A stretch of 12,032 nt of DNA from Baffinella frigidus (GCA_026770585.1 MU646346.1:508554-520585), one strand, 5' to 3'; positions 1 to 6,038 are shown, counted from the stretch's first letter. Made by a program: numbers and translations. Notes: generated by a model from the sequence alone, not told the origin.

Positions 1-108
1 CCCTACCCCCTACCCCCTACCCCTACACCCTACACCCTACCCCTACACCCTACACCCTACACCCTACACCCTACACCCTACACCCTACACCCTACTCCCT
101 GAACCCTG
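1..108 (+). repeat. CCCTACA telomere-like tract, C-rich on the plus strand
   Basis: Near-perfect CCCTACA heptamers with CCCTACC interruptions. This is a one-base variant of the plant/alga telomeric unit CCCTAAA. C-rich on the strand read away from base 1 is the orientation of a left chromosome end, so the window may start at or near a telomere. The canonical CCCTAAA form is absent here, so it could equally be an interstitial variant block. At about 108-118 the sequence switches to the G-rich orientation. Confidence 0.75.
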
Positions 109-129
109 AGGGTAGGGTAGGGCACGCAC

Positions 130-174
130 GCGCTTGTTGAACGACTTGAGGAGGTCGTCGTCAGACGCCACATC
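130..174 (-). CDS. 45-nt microexon (15 codons, phase 0), gene unknown
   Basis: On the minus strand a 45-nt island lies between an acceptor ending ACCAG (175-179) and a donor GTGCGT (124-129). It reads DVASDDDLLKSFNKR, an acidic-then-basic soluble segment with no stop, and both boundaries are phase 0. The sequence on either side is C-rich telomere-like repeat when read on the minus strand. If spliced to the exon at 498-542, the junction reads ...FIDME then DVASDD..., a smooth amphipathic charged stretch. I do not recognise the family. The exon could instead be a captured fragment. Confidence rests on codon-like composition, the two splice signals and the matching exon sizes of its neighbours. 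Confidence 0.45.
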
Positions 175-497
175 CTGGTATAGGGTTTAGGGTTCAGGGT
201 TTGGGGTTTGGGGTTTGGGGTTTGGTTTTGGTGGTTTGTGGTTTGTGGTTTGTGGTTTGGTGTTTGGTTTTTGGTTTTTGGGGTTTGGGGTTTGGGGTTT
301 GGGGTTTGGGGTTTGGGGTTTGGGGTTCAGGGTTTAGGGTTTAGGGCGTAGGGCGTAGGGCGTAGGGTTTAGGGTTTGGGGTTTAAGAAGGCACCTCCAT
401 ATCGATGAATTCGGTTTGAGGTTTGGGGTTTGGGGTTTGGGGTTTGGGGTTTGGGGTTTAGGGTTTAGGGTTTAGGGTTTGGGGTTTAAGAAAGCAC
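175..497 (-). repeat. Telomere-like repeat block, putative intron between two microexons
   Basis: On plus this is TTTAGGG, TTTGGGG, TTTGTGG and GCGTAGGG repeats. On minus it is C-rich, starting with a GTGCTTTCTTAA donor region and ending in ACCAG. It contains a second copy of the exon-intron boundary of the 498-542 exon (see 395-414). It is telomere-like satellite by sequence; intron identity is inferred from the flanking reading frames. Confidence 0.5.
395..414 (-). pseudogene. 20-nt partial copy of the 498-542 exon end plus its donor
   Basis: The last 20 nt of the exon at 498-542 (encoding the end of ...EFIDME) are repeated here with the donor GTGC and about 15 nt of the following intron, offset by 103 bp. 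The 5' half of the exon is missing and is replaced by heptamer repeat. Unequal exchange between heptamer blocks would produce this. Confidence 0.7.
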
Positions 498-542
498 CTC
501 CATATCGATGAATTCGGCCTTCCACTTCTCGATCCGATCCAC
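498..542 (-). CDS. 45-nt microexon (15 codons, phase 0), gene unknown
   Basis: The minus strand has acceptor TTCAACCAG (543-551) and donor GAG|GTGCTT (donor from 497 downward). Between them are exactly 45 nt reading VDRIEKWKAEFIDME, a charged amphipathic helix-like segment with no stop. Both boundaries are phase 0. Downstream on the same strand the intron is CCCTAAA/CCCCAAA repeat and leads to another 45-nt exon at 130-174. The exon end and donor are duplicated at 395-414. No family is recognised. Confidence 0.5.
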
Positions 543-552
543 CTGGTTGAAT

Positions 553-830
553 CAAATCAATAAGTTAATGCGGAAATGTCTCTAATTCAATCAGCCTTTT
601 GCTATCCACTCGGTTGACTACGAGGGCTTCGACTACGGTACATCCAGCGGTAACGTGACCAAACTTGCATTAGCAAATCCTTGAATTAATTGCCTCTGGA
701 TAATTAACTGGATACATGAAAGGCCCGTAGTCCACCGTGCGGTTAGGGGTGTGGTGTGGCCAGTCAACCGGTGCACGGGTCCACACAGCGGGCTACGAAG
801 GGATGTTCGGGCAGATTATGCCCGACTTTC
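553..830. other. Unassigned stretch with one short open island
   Basis: No heptamer repeat and no long frame. On plus, after an AATCAG (589-594), a short frame reads ...DYEGFDYGTSSGNV... before a stop near 683. It has no convincing donor and the 'gactacgg' bases resemble the palindromic repeat motif found elsewhere, so I do not call it a gene. Confidence 0.3.
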
Positions 831-909
831 CGGTACCTAGTCCGCAGGAACCCCCCTATGTCCCTACGGACTAGCTACCGTAGGGCCTATGGATTAGGCA
901 CTCAGGGCC

Positions 910-1000
910 AGTAGGCTCATACGCCCTACCGTAGGGCCCTAGGACCTGCCTAGGACCTCTTGGCGGTCAAATTTGACCGGCGGGCCACTTAAGGGATAGG
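910..1000 (+). mobile_element. 91-bp palindrome-rich element, copy 1
   Basis: It starts AGTAGGCTCATACG and ends CTTAAGGGATAGG, and matches 6093-6183 end to end. Inside are a CTACCGTAGGG palindrome, CCTAGGACCTGCCTAGGAC, and a central hairpin on GGTCAAATTTGACC. The other copy has a quite different but equally self-complementary central hairpin. Non-autonomous: no coding capacity. This copy has no obvious target duplication and sits inside a cluster of related repeats. Confidence 0.65.
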
Positions 1001-1210
1001 CTACAGGGGTACCTCGCTCACAAGAAAGCGTCCCTTCCCCTAGAGGACCACCATAGGGCCTTACATGTAGGCATGGGCCTACTGCAGGGTCCTACAGGGG
1101 TACCTCGCTCATAAGACACCAACGCCCCCTAGGACCCTACCGTAGGATCCTATGGTGGTCCTAGGGGGGTGGTCGTTTCTTATGAGCGAGGTACCCCTGT
1201 ACCGTAGGGC
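1001..1210. repeat. Foldback repeat TACAGGGGTACCTCGCTCA, three copies in two orientations
   Basis: A segment beginning TACAGGGGTACCTCGCTCA occurs directly at about 1002 and 1093, and inverted ending at 1201, so 1093-1201 can fold into a long imperfect hairpin. The arms also contain GGACCACCATAGG/CCTATGGTGGTCC. The copy at 1002-1057 resembles the inverted arm more than the direct one, which suggests a rearranged or nested duplicate. Confidence 0.7.
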
Positions 1211-1298
1211 CTAAGGATTAAGGACTCAGGGATTAGTCAAAATCCCTTCCAAGTCCGCTGTGTGGGCACTAAAGAGGAGGAAAAGGGGCAGGTTACCA

Positions 1299-1340
1299 CC
1301 AGCAACCCGAAGTGAACCAGATCGGGTTGGAGTTGAACAG
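1299..1340 (+). pseudogene. Coding-like fragment, inverted relative of 1800-1842
   Basis: Plus-strand reading QQPEVNQIGLELNR, preceded by GGGGCAG and followed by a GT. The minus strand at about 1842-1800 carries a homologous segment reading QPPEVYQIDLAA after an acidic KEEEED run. A third piece (GATCGGGTTGGAGTTGAACAGG core) lies at 1512-1533. No complete gene can be assembled; these look like dispersed coding relics. Confidence 0.35.
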
Positions 1341-1566
1341 GTCCGGACTATTCCTAAGTCGACATTCTGACTTCGTGGTACACATCCGTCAACTTACGCA
1401 CCGGATTGTGGTCCGCCGCGATCTTGCCGGTCCCCCTATGCCCCTACGGGTTGCCTACCGTAGGGTCCTAGGTCTTATCGCTTAGGGGTTATTCGAAACC
1501 CCTTGGAAGTCCGATCGGGTTGGAGTTGAACAGGCGTTTTCACCAGGCGGTACCGGCCCAGCCTTT

Positions 1567-1775
1567 CCACTCGAGGCTAGAAATGTGACTATTTTAAAAC
1601 AGGGATTCTTTTACAAATTAAAAAAAAAAGGGGGTGGAGTAATTTTCACACAAGTAGGAGCGTTTGGTCACGTACCTGCGGGATATCCCGCAGGTACGTG
1701 ACCAAGCCTGCCCGTGACTGGTACTAAATTTAACAACCCCACATTTAAAATGCTCCATCTTCCAGCCTCGAGTGG
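1567..1775. mobile_element. Foldback MITE-like element, CCAC...GTGG ends, TT target duplication
   Basis: Terminal inverted repeats CCACTCGAGGCT and AGCCTCGAGTGG are 12 bp and perfect. They are flanked by TT (1565-1566) and TT (1776-1777). The inner arms pair imperfectly, and the centre is a perfect 42-bp palindrome at 1664-1705. There is no open frame of note. It shares the CCAC end and 2-bp duplication with elements at 10590 and 10959. Confidence 0.75.
1664..1705. repeat. Perfect 42-bp palindrome
   Basis: Each 21-nt half starts TTGGTCACGTACC and the halves meet at GATATC, with no spacer and no mismatch. It forms the apex of the foldback element 1567-1775. The outer part (TTGGTCACG...CGTGACCAA) recurs at 3442-3484 with a diverged centre. 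Confidence 0.9.
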
Positions 1776-1858
1776 TTACCGTCTGTGAAATTTACTACAG
1801 GCAGCCAGATCGATCTGGTACACTTCGGGTGGCTGGTGGTCTTCTTCTTCTTCTTTAC

Positions 1859-1912
1859 TACTCTCGATACAGGTCCTAGAAAGGCGCTTTAGCCTTGAGT
1901 TGAGTGATACAA
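1859..1912 (+). repeat. Dispersed repeat shared with 10185-10238
   Basis: Both copies share TACTCTCGATACAGGTCCT, then a variable middle, then GCCTTGAGTTGAGTGATACAA, with weaker similarity for about 40 bp more. The ends are partly inverted (ATTACTC/GAGTGAT). Function unknown; no tRNA-like promoter boxes were recognised. Confidence 0.65.
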
Positions 1913-1955
1913 TGTCTATGAGCCTCAAGAACGAGGCCGCACTGGAAGTCGGGTG

Positions 1956-2060
1956 GCTGGTGGCATCACTCCCTGACTCGCAGAGACCCGGAGGGTTGGA
2001 AGACACCAATGTCACTCCCCACCAACCAATGTCACTCCCTAGCAACCAATGACACTCACA
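1956..2060 (+). repeat. Short direct repeats ACCAATGTCACTCCC
   Basis: Three near-copies of ACCAATGTCACTCCC lie within about 60 bp (near 2005, 2026 and 2046). The same interval contains a second copy of GGGTGGCTGGTGG, also seen at about 1825. No coding assignment. Confidence 0.55.
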
Positions 2061-2102
2061 GCCCCCCCGATTTTAAAGGGGTGTTTGATCCGCCTCGTGT
2101 GG

Positions 2103-2362
2103 GTTGCGAACCTCCTCGGCGACGCGCGTCTCCTCGTCCCTTTCGGACTATTCCTAAGTTAACATGATGGGTCCGTGGTACAAATCCGTCAACTTTGGAG
2201 CGGGAAAGAGCCCGGGCGCACCAAACTGGTGAGCCCAAATAGACTCAAATGAAGCTGGACAGGTTGCGAACCTCCTCGGCGACGCGCGTCTCCTCGTCCC
2301 TTTCGGACTATTCCTAAGTTAACATGATGGGTCCGTGGAACAAATCCGTCAACTTTGGAGCG
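2103..2362. repeat. 100-bp direct repeat, two copies 160 bp apart
   Basis: Positions 2103-2202 and 2263-2362 match with about one difference. The unit contains, on minus, a segment encoding DEETRVAEE followed by a GTTCGC donor, and on plus GGACTATTCCTAAGTTAACATG. The latter half recurs diverged at about 1346. The first 35 bp recur a third time at 2360-2394 as part of the exon at 2366-2428. Confidence 0.85.
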
Positions 2363-2365
2363 AAC

Positions 2366-2428
2366 CTCCTCGGCGACGCGCGTCTCCTCGTCCCGGTCGG
2401 CCCTCTTCCCCTCCCACATCGAGTACGC
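2366..2428 (-). CDS. 63-nt microexon (21 codons, phase 0), gene unknown
   Basis: The minus strand has an acceptor AACCACACACCAG (2429-2441) and a donor GAGGAG|GTTCGC. The 63 nt between them start AYSMWEGKRAD and end DEETRVAEE, a strongly charged, stop-free segment. Upstream sequence on minus is a degenerate C-rich telomere-like tract. The 3' half plus donor is repeated at 2112-2140 and 2272-2300, and the 5' half (SMW motif) has relatives at 2518-2545 and about 3331-3357. Repeated reading-frame conservation supports a real exon or exon family. No family is recognised. Confidence 0.5.
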
Positions 2429-2517
2429 CTGGTGTGTGGTTGTTGGGTTACGAGTCCTCACACGCCACGCGACGATGGCCTATGCATCAATCGGGCGTGT
2501 TTGCAAAGTCAACTCAC

Positions 2518-2545
2518 CCACATACATGTCCCACATCGAGAACGC
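2518..2545 (-). CDS. 28-nt exon-like copy of the SMW exon
   Basis: The minus strand has an acceptor CCCACGACCAG (2546-2556), 28 nt reading AFSMWDMYV plus one base, and a strong donor GTGAGT. It aligns with AYSMWEG of the exon at 2366-2428; the Y/F and E/D changes are conservative. Phase 1 at the donor differs from its relative, so this may be an independent exon or a decayed copy. Confidence 0.35.
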
Positions 2546-2689
2546 CTGGTCGTGGGTTGTGGGGTTAGGAGAGAGAGAGAAGGCGAGGTTTACTACGTTG
2601 AACTGTTTGCGTACACGACCGCGGTATGGAGCCAGGGGGGGAGGTGGGATGAAACCCGAGGGCTCTGGCAGCCCGTACCCTGCCCGGCG

Positions 2690-2769
2690 AGAGAGAGAGA
2701 GAGAGAGGGAGGGAGGGAGGGAGGGAGAGAGAGAGAGAGAGAGAGCGGGGAGATAGAGACAGAGAGAGA
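2690..2769 (+). repeat. GA/GGGA microsatellite
   Basis: Runs of GAGA and GGGA with a few interruptions. They produce long spurious open frames on both strands (Arg/Glu and Leu/Ser repeats). A larger tract of the same kind lies at 4670-4875. Confidence 0.9.
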
Positions 2770-2987
2770 TGGTGCTTTGGGAGAAGGCCACTTTCTCTCT
2801 CCCTGCCCGGAGGGTCCTCACACGTACTCGGGGTGGGGTGGGTTGGAGTTCCCATCCCACACCACAAATCTCCACTACCCACACGAATGTCAACACCGGT
2901 AGCAGAGTGATCCACTCAGTGCGGTCCACTTGTCACGTCATAAGTGGCCAGGGATTAGCCAACTTCTAGGTGACTCTTGAGGCCTGG

Positions 2988-3030
2988 TTCGGGTTTCGGG
3001 TTTCGGGTTTCGGGTTTCGGGTTTCGGGTT
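2988..3030 (+). repeat. TTTCGGG heptamer array
   Basis: About six tandem TTTCGGG heptamers. TTTCGGG differs from the telomeric TTTAGGG by a single A to C change, and here it is homogeneous. It is followed directly by the hairpin at 3031-3063. Confidence 0.9.
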
Positions 3031-3063
3031 CTCGGTACAGTGGGGTTCCCCCACTGTACCGAG
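3031..3063. repeat. 15-bp perfect hairpin, 3-nt loop
   Basis: CTCGGTACAGTGGGG pairs perfectly with CCCCACTGTACCGAG across a TTC loop. It abuts the end of a TTTCGGG array. On minus its right arm holds the GTACAG donor of the candidate exon 3060-3123. Confidence 0.85.
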
Positions 3064-3123
3064 ACGGGCGCGCGTCTTAAGGCGCACAGACTTTTGGATC
3101 ACGCATCCCCAGGCGTGAGAGTA
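3060..3123 (-). CDS. Candidate 64-nt exon, gene unknown
   Basis: On minus a good pyrimidine tract (CTTGTTCTTCTTCGTCTTCG) leads to TTAG, then a stop-free reading beginning YSHAWGCVIQKSVRL up to a GTACAG donor (3054-3059). It lies between two TTTCGGG arrays. The donor falls inside the hairpin 3031-3063, so the boundary is uncertain; an earlier donor GTGCGC would give a 36-nt exon. There may be distant similarity to the SMW exon family (YS..W). Unrecognised. Confidence 0.35.
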
Positions 3124-3145
3124 CTAACGAAGACGAAGAAGAACA

Positions 3146-3325
3146 AGGTTCCGGGTTCCGGATTTCGGGTTTCGGGTTTCGGGTTCCAGGTTTCGGGTTC
3201 CAGGTTTCGGGTTCCGGGTTTCGGGTTCCGGGTTTCGGGTTTCGGGTTCCGGGTTTCGGGTTCCGGGTTTCGGGTTTCGGGTTCCGGGTTTCGGGTTTCG
3301 GGTTTCGGGTTCCAGGTTTCGGGAG
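3146..3325 (+). repeat. TTTCGGG array with GGGTTCC variants
   Basis: About 25 heptamers alternate TTTCGGG with TTCCGGG and TTCCAGG. The 7-bp period yields Val-Ser-Gly-Phe-Gly-Phe-Arg pseudo-translations in all three plus frames. On minus it is CCCGAAA. Confidence 0.9.
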
Positions 3326-3330
3326 CCAGC

Positions 3331-3357
3331 CTTCCCCCCCTCCCATATCGGGAACAC
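3331..3357 (-). pseudogene. Diverged copy of the SMW exon
   Basis: After minus-strand GTGTGACCAG the sequence reads VFPIWEGGKAG, matching AYSMWEGKRAD of the 2366-2428 exon in position and frame. It then runs into CCCGAAA repeat with no GT donor (only a GC). Likely a decayed exon copy. Confidence 0.4.
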
Positions 3358-3441
3358 CTGGTCACACGCGGCGGGCCAAACACCCTTTTTAAAACCCGGG
3401 GATCTTGACAAGTGAGGCAGTGTGTAGTAATTTTCGTATGT

Positions 3442-3484
3442 TTGGTCACGTGTCGGCCCGTTTTTCGGGGGGGCGCGTGACCAA
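3442..3484. repeat. Imperfect palindrome TTGGTCACG...CGTGACCAA
   Basis: Nine-bp perfect outer arms enclose a diverged GC-rich centre (GGCCCG/CGGGGGG). The outer arms equal the ends of the perfect palindrome at 1664-1705, and a GTAATTTTC precedes both, so this is a decayed relative of that element. Confidence 0.7.
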
Positions 3485-3489
3485 CTCCG

Positions 3490-3745
3490 TACAAAACACC
3501 TACACTCGACATTGAACAAGGGTGCTTGGGCAGCCTCGTGTGGGGTGTTGGGTTGTGGGGTTAAGGGTCCACGCCAGGACACACGCGGGAATCTGCCTCA
3601 AGTTTTATGACATTCTTTCCCACGAAACACGGCCACAAGTCAGCAATTGGAGCGATTGCCATACGCAAAAATGTTGCACTTGTACCAGGAAGCACTCTCA
3701 AAACAAGGGGGGCTCAACTTTATATTCTGATTTGTGACCTGGCGT
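3490..3745. other. Unassigned unique-looking island between TTTCGGG arrays
   Basis: A plus frame across 3607-3735 includes SAIGAIAIRKNVALVPGS, but the other plus frames are also open in places and no splice-bounded exon stands out. The 'cctcgtgtgggg..ttgtggggtta' segment near 3535 resembles the flanks of the SMW exon copies. No product is called. Confidence 0.25.
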
Positions 3746-3747
3746 GG

Positions 3748-4015
3748 TCCGGGTTTCGGGTTTCGGGTTTCAGGTTTCAGGTTTCGGGTTTCGGGTTTCG
3801 GGTTTCCGGTTTCGGGTTCAGGGTTGCGGGTTCAGGATTGCGCAGGTTGCGCGGGTTGCGCGGGGGTTGCGGGGGTTTCGTGTTTCTGGTTCTGGTTTCG
3901 GGTTTCTGGTTCTGGTTTCGGGTTCCTGGTTCTGGTTTCGGGTTTCTGGTTCTGGTTTCAGGTTTCTGGTTTCGGGTTTCGGGTTTCGGGTTTCGGGTTT
4001 CGGGTTTCGGGGAGG
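3748..4015 (+). repeat. TTTCGGG / GGTTCTGGTTTC array
   Basis: Degenerate TTTCGGG heptamers flank a run based on GGTTCTGGTTTCGGGTTTCT and a GGGTTGCGC patch around 3840-3880. It ends at the microexon 4022-4066, for which it would be the downstream intron on minus (CCCCGAAACCC). Confidence 0.85.
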
Positions 4016-4021
4016 ACGAAC

Positions 4022-4066
4022 CAGGAACCCGCCGAAGCCGCCCGCCAGCATCCCGTACTTGATCAC
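4022..4066 (-). CDS. 45-nt microexon encoding a Gly-rich hydrophobic segment
   Basis: The minus-strand acceptor is CTGAATGCAG (4067-4076) and the donor GTTCGT. The 45 nt read VIKYGMLAGGFGGFL, phase 0 at both ends, with no stop. Small-residue GxxxG-like spacing and hydrophobicity suggest a membrane helix or part of one. It is flanked by CCCGAAA-type repeats on both sides. The size equals those of 130-174 and 498-542. It could join a preceding phase-0 exon such as 6322-6396, but that is inference. Family unknown. Confidence 0.5.
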
Positions 4067-4076
4067 CTGCATTCAG

Positions 4077-4260
4077 GTTTCGGTTTTCGGGGTTAGGGTT
4101 CAGGATTCAGGGTGCCGGGTGTCGGGTGTCGGGTGTCGGGTGTCGGGTTTCGGGTTCAAGGTGCAGGTTTTAGGGTGCAGGATTTAGGGTTTAGCTGTAC
4201 TTGTTACAAACGTGTGAGCCTACTTACAAATGCGGTTTACGGTTTTCAGTTTACGGTTTA
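4077..4260 (+). repeat. Degenerate heptamers: GTGTCGG, TTTAGGG and GTTTACG variants
   Basis: Short homogeneous runs of different variants: GGGTGTC (about 4119-4146), TTTAGGG (4165-4192) and GGTTTAC (4234-4263). Homogenisation of each variant in its own block is visible. No coding content is seen. Confidence 0.8.
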
Positions 4261-4261
4261 C

Positions 4262-4321
4262 GGTTAAGGCATTCGTCTCTGTTAGGCGGAGAAGAGTTGA
4301 GGAGGATCCCTGCTCGGCCAT
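4262..4321 (-). CDS. Candidate 60-nt start exon (20 codons)
   Basis: The minus strand has ACCATGG, a strong start context, at 4321. It reads MAEQGSSSTLLRLTETNALT up to a GTAAAC donor, phase 0. The region upstream on minus is CCCGAAA repeat and downstream is GTAAACC repeat. Alternatively this is an internal exon starting after GAGCAG. The GTAAAC donor is itself part of a heptamer variant run, so the exact end is soft. Confidence 0.35.
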
Positions 4322-4429
4322 GGTTCTCGGGTTTCGGGTTTCGCGACTAGGGTGTAGGGATTAGGGTCTAGCTAGGGTCCATGCATGGTTTAATGTTTGG
4401 CGTTTAGTGTTGAGTGTTTATGGTTCAGG

Positions 4430-4600
4430 GTTCAGGGTTCAGGATTTAGGGTTCAGGCTTTTAGGGTTTAGGGTTTCCCAAAGGGGGCCTTGATTTAGGG
4501 TTCAGGCTTTTAGGGTTTAGGGTTTGACAAAAGAGGCTTGGACCAGCTCCCCAAAATTGTTCAGTGTCAGGATTCAGGATTCAGGGTTCAGGGTTCAGTG
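4430..4600 (+). repeat. Telomere-like DNA with a duplicated about 50-bp block
   Basis: The string GATTTAGGGTTCAGGCTTTTAG with following TTTAGGG repeats occurs at about 4443 and 4492. Between and after the copies are short islands; the minus reading at 4544-4567, TLNNFGEL followed by GTCC, resembles the LKFGEQ exon ends described at 4905-4961. Confidence 0.6.
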
Positions 4601-4633
4601 TGCAGTGTTGAGTGTTTGGGGAGTAGGGTGTAC

Positions 4634-4659
4634 GAGGGACCTGCTCTCCGAACTTGAGC
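4634..4659 (-). pseudogene. Copy of the LKFGEQ exon end with donor
   Basis: A 26-bp segment is identical to 4898-4923. On minus it ends an open reading LLKFGEQ followed by GTCCCT, as in the exon 4905-4961, but upstream it diverges into a G/C-homopolymer and GA-repeat boundary. Exon duplicate or remnant. Confidence 0.5.
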
Positions 4660-4669
4660 AGGCTGGTGT

Positions 4670-4844
4670 GGGGGGGGGGAGCGGGAGAGAGAGAGAGGAG
4701 AGGAGAGAGAGAGAGGAGAGAGAGGGAGGGAGAGAGAGGGAGAGAGAGGGAGAGAGAGGGAGAGGGAGAGAGGAGAGAGGGAGAAAGAGAGGAGAGAGAG
4801 GGAGAGAGGAGAGAGGGATAGAGAGTGGGCGGCAGGGGAGGATA

Positions 4845-4875
<31 letters not shown>
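4670..4875 (+). repeat. GA/GGGAGA microsatellite
   Basis: About 200 bp of GAGAGA, GGGAGA and AGGAGA. It gives long spurious frames on both strands. It separates the two copies of the LKFGEQ exon end. On minus it is a long pyrimidine tract. Confidence 0.95.
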
Positions 4876-4904
4876 GGCGGTAGGGTTAGGGTTCAGGGAG
4901 GGAC

Positions 4905-4961
4905 CTGCTCTCCGAACTTGAGCGTGCGCATCCCCGTGTAGTCCGTCTCTTCGGGCATAAC
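4905..4961 (-). CDS. 57-nt microexon (19 codons, phase 0), gene unknown
   Basis: On minus, GTGTACAG precedes 57 nt that begin VMPEETDYTGMRT and end LKFGEQ, followed by a GTCCCT donor. The reading is stop-free, with natural soluble composition, and phase 0 at both ends. Downstream on minus are CCCTGAACCCTAACCC and then the CT-rich microsatellite, again a C-rich intron. The exon end plus donor is repeated exactly at 4634-4659. The opposite strand is also open (RDLLSELERAH...), so strand choice relies on the splice signals and the shared C-rich rule. Unrecognised. Confidence 0.45.
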
Positions 4962-4975
4962 CTGTACACCCCATA

Positions 4976-5400
4976 CATATTATTATTATTGTTATTATTA
5001 TTATACTTGTTTACTACGATTTTATGTTTACTACGATTTATGTTTACTACGTTTGTACGATATTATTCTAACTACGATTTTACGGTTTTATGTTTACTAC
5101 GATTTTATGTTCACTACGATTATACGATTTTATGTTTACTACGATCATACGATTTTATGTTTACTACGATTTTATGTTTACTACGATTTATGCATGTTTT
5201 TTGTTTACTACGATTTATACATGTTTTATGTCGACTACGATTTTGTGTTTACTATGATTTTATATTTACTACGATTTTATGTTTACTACGATTTATGCAT
5301 GTTTTTTGCTTACTACGATTTATACATGTTTTATGTCGACTACGATTTTATGTTTACTATGATTTTATATTTACTACGATTTAATGTTTACTGCGATTTC
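4976..5400 (+). repeat. AT-rich minisatellite with 105-bp higher-order unit
   Basis: After a TTA/TTG triplet run (4978-5002), the region is built from a unit near TTTACTACGATTTTATG (about 17 bp). From 5191 a higher-order unit of 105 bp starting TGCATGTTTTTTG is present twice (5191-5295, 5296-5400) with a few substitutions. Open frames here (Tyr/Phe/Leu-rich) are repeat artefacts. Base composition is sharply lower in GC than the neighbours. Confidence 0.9.
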
Positions 5401-5458
5401 ATGCATCAGGGTCAGTCATGACCCGCTCGCCTCTTCAGGGATATGTTCACAGGATAAC

Positions 5459-5508
5459 GGACTGAAAATGGGGCGGTTAGGCCTACGGAATTGACTACGG
5501 TAGGCCGT
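5459..5508 (+). mobile_element. Truncated arm of the GGCCTGAAAATGG foldback element
   Basis: CGGACTGAAAATGGGGCGGTTAGG followed by CTACGGTAGGCCG matches the left arm of the full element at 9907-10053, with an internal deletion of the CCTAGGACC portion. It joins directly to C-rich telomere-like DNA. Confidence 0.7.
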
Positions 5509-5750
5509 AAACCCTCAACCCTAAACTCCAAGCCTAAAACTGAAGGTAAACCCTGAAGCTAAACACCAAACCTAAACCCACAACCCTCACCCCCAAACCC
5601 TCACCTCTAATCCCCTGAACCCTAACCACCAAACCCCAACCCCCAACCCCCAACCCCGCACCCCGCACCCCGCGCCCCTAACCCTGAACCCGGCACCAAG
5701 CTAAATCACAACCTCGAAGTCCGAAACCAAACTAACCCCTAACCCCTAAG
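5509..5750 (+). repeat. C-rich telomere-like repeat (CCCTAAA, CCCCAAC, CCCCGCA)
   Basis: CCCTAAAC-type heptamers degenerate into AACCCCC and CCCCGCA. This is the opposite orientation to the G-rich blocks on both sides. Under the strand rule seen elsewhere it would be intron-sense on plus, but I found no plus-strand exon beside it. Confidence 0.85.
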
Positions 5751-6030
5751 CTGCGCCGGGCGGCTCGGAGTAGCCAGGCGTCGGGTTGCTCGGGGTACCC
5801 AGGCACGCCACCCAACCAAGGCAGCACCCAACCCGTACCCGGTCCCGCCGTGCCTCGAGAGGCGAGACCGGGTACGGGTACCAACGTACCCGGAGGTAAC
5901 CGGAGGGCACCCTACGGTAGGCAATCGCGTAGGGTCTGACGCGACTACCCGTACCCGGGGGCATGTTTCAAGCTACGCCGGGTTGCTCGGGGCCAACCAA
6001 AATAACGCCTCACCCCTAGGCAGACTCGGG
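5751..6030. repeat. GC-rich palindrome cluster
   Basis: Contains a 13-bp inverted repeat CCCGTACCCGGTC (5832-5844) / GACCGGGTACGGG (5866-5878), a CCTACGGTAGG palindrome near 5910, and two copies of GCCGGGTTGCTCGGGG-like sequence (5787, 5978). No coding region is supported. Confidence 0.65.
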
Positions 6031-6038
6031 GCACTCAC

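Noticed and set aside
100-200. Telomere-to-telomere fusion point
   Set aside because: The orientation changes from C-rich to G-rich (CCCTA...TAGGG), which is the reverse of a head-to-head fusion, and a coding-like island lies between.
2977-3582. Long overlapping open frames with Val-Ser-Gly-Phe-Gly-Phe-Arg or Asn-Pro-Lys-Pro-Glu-Thr-Arg repeats
   Set aside because: A 7-bp tandem repeat without stops opens all frames with a 7-residue pattern; there is no independent sign of coding.
4524-4974. Arg/Glu-rich plus and Leu/Ser-rich minus open frames
   Set aside because: Products of the GA microsatellite.
4989-5421. Hydrophobic Tyr/Phe/Leu-rich open frames that mimic membrane proteins
   Set aside because: They follow the AT-rich 17-bp and 105-bp tandem repeats; composition is repeat-driven.
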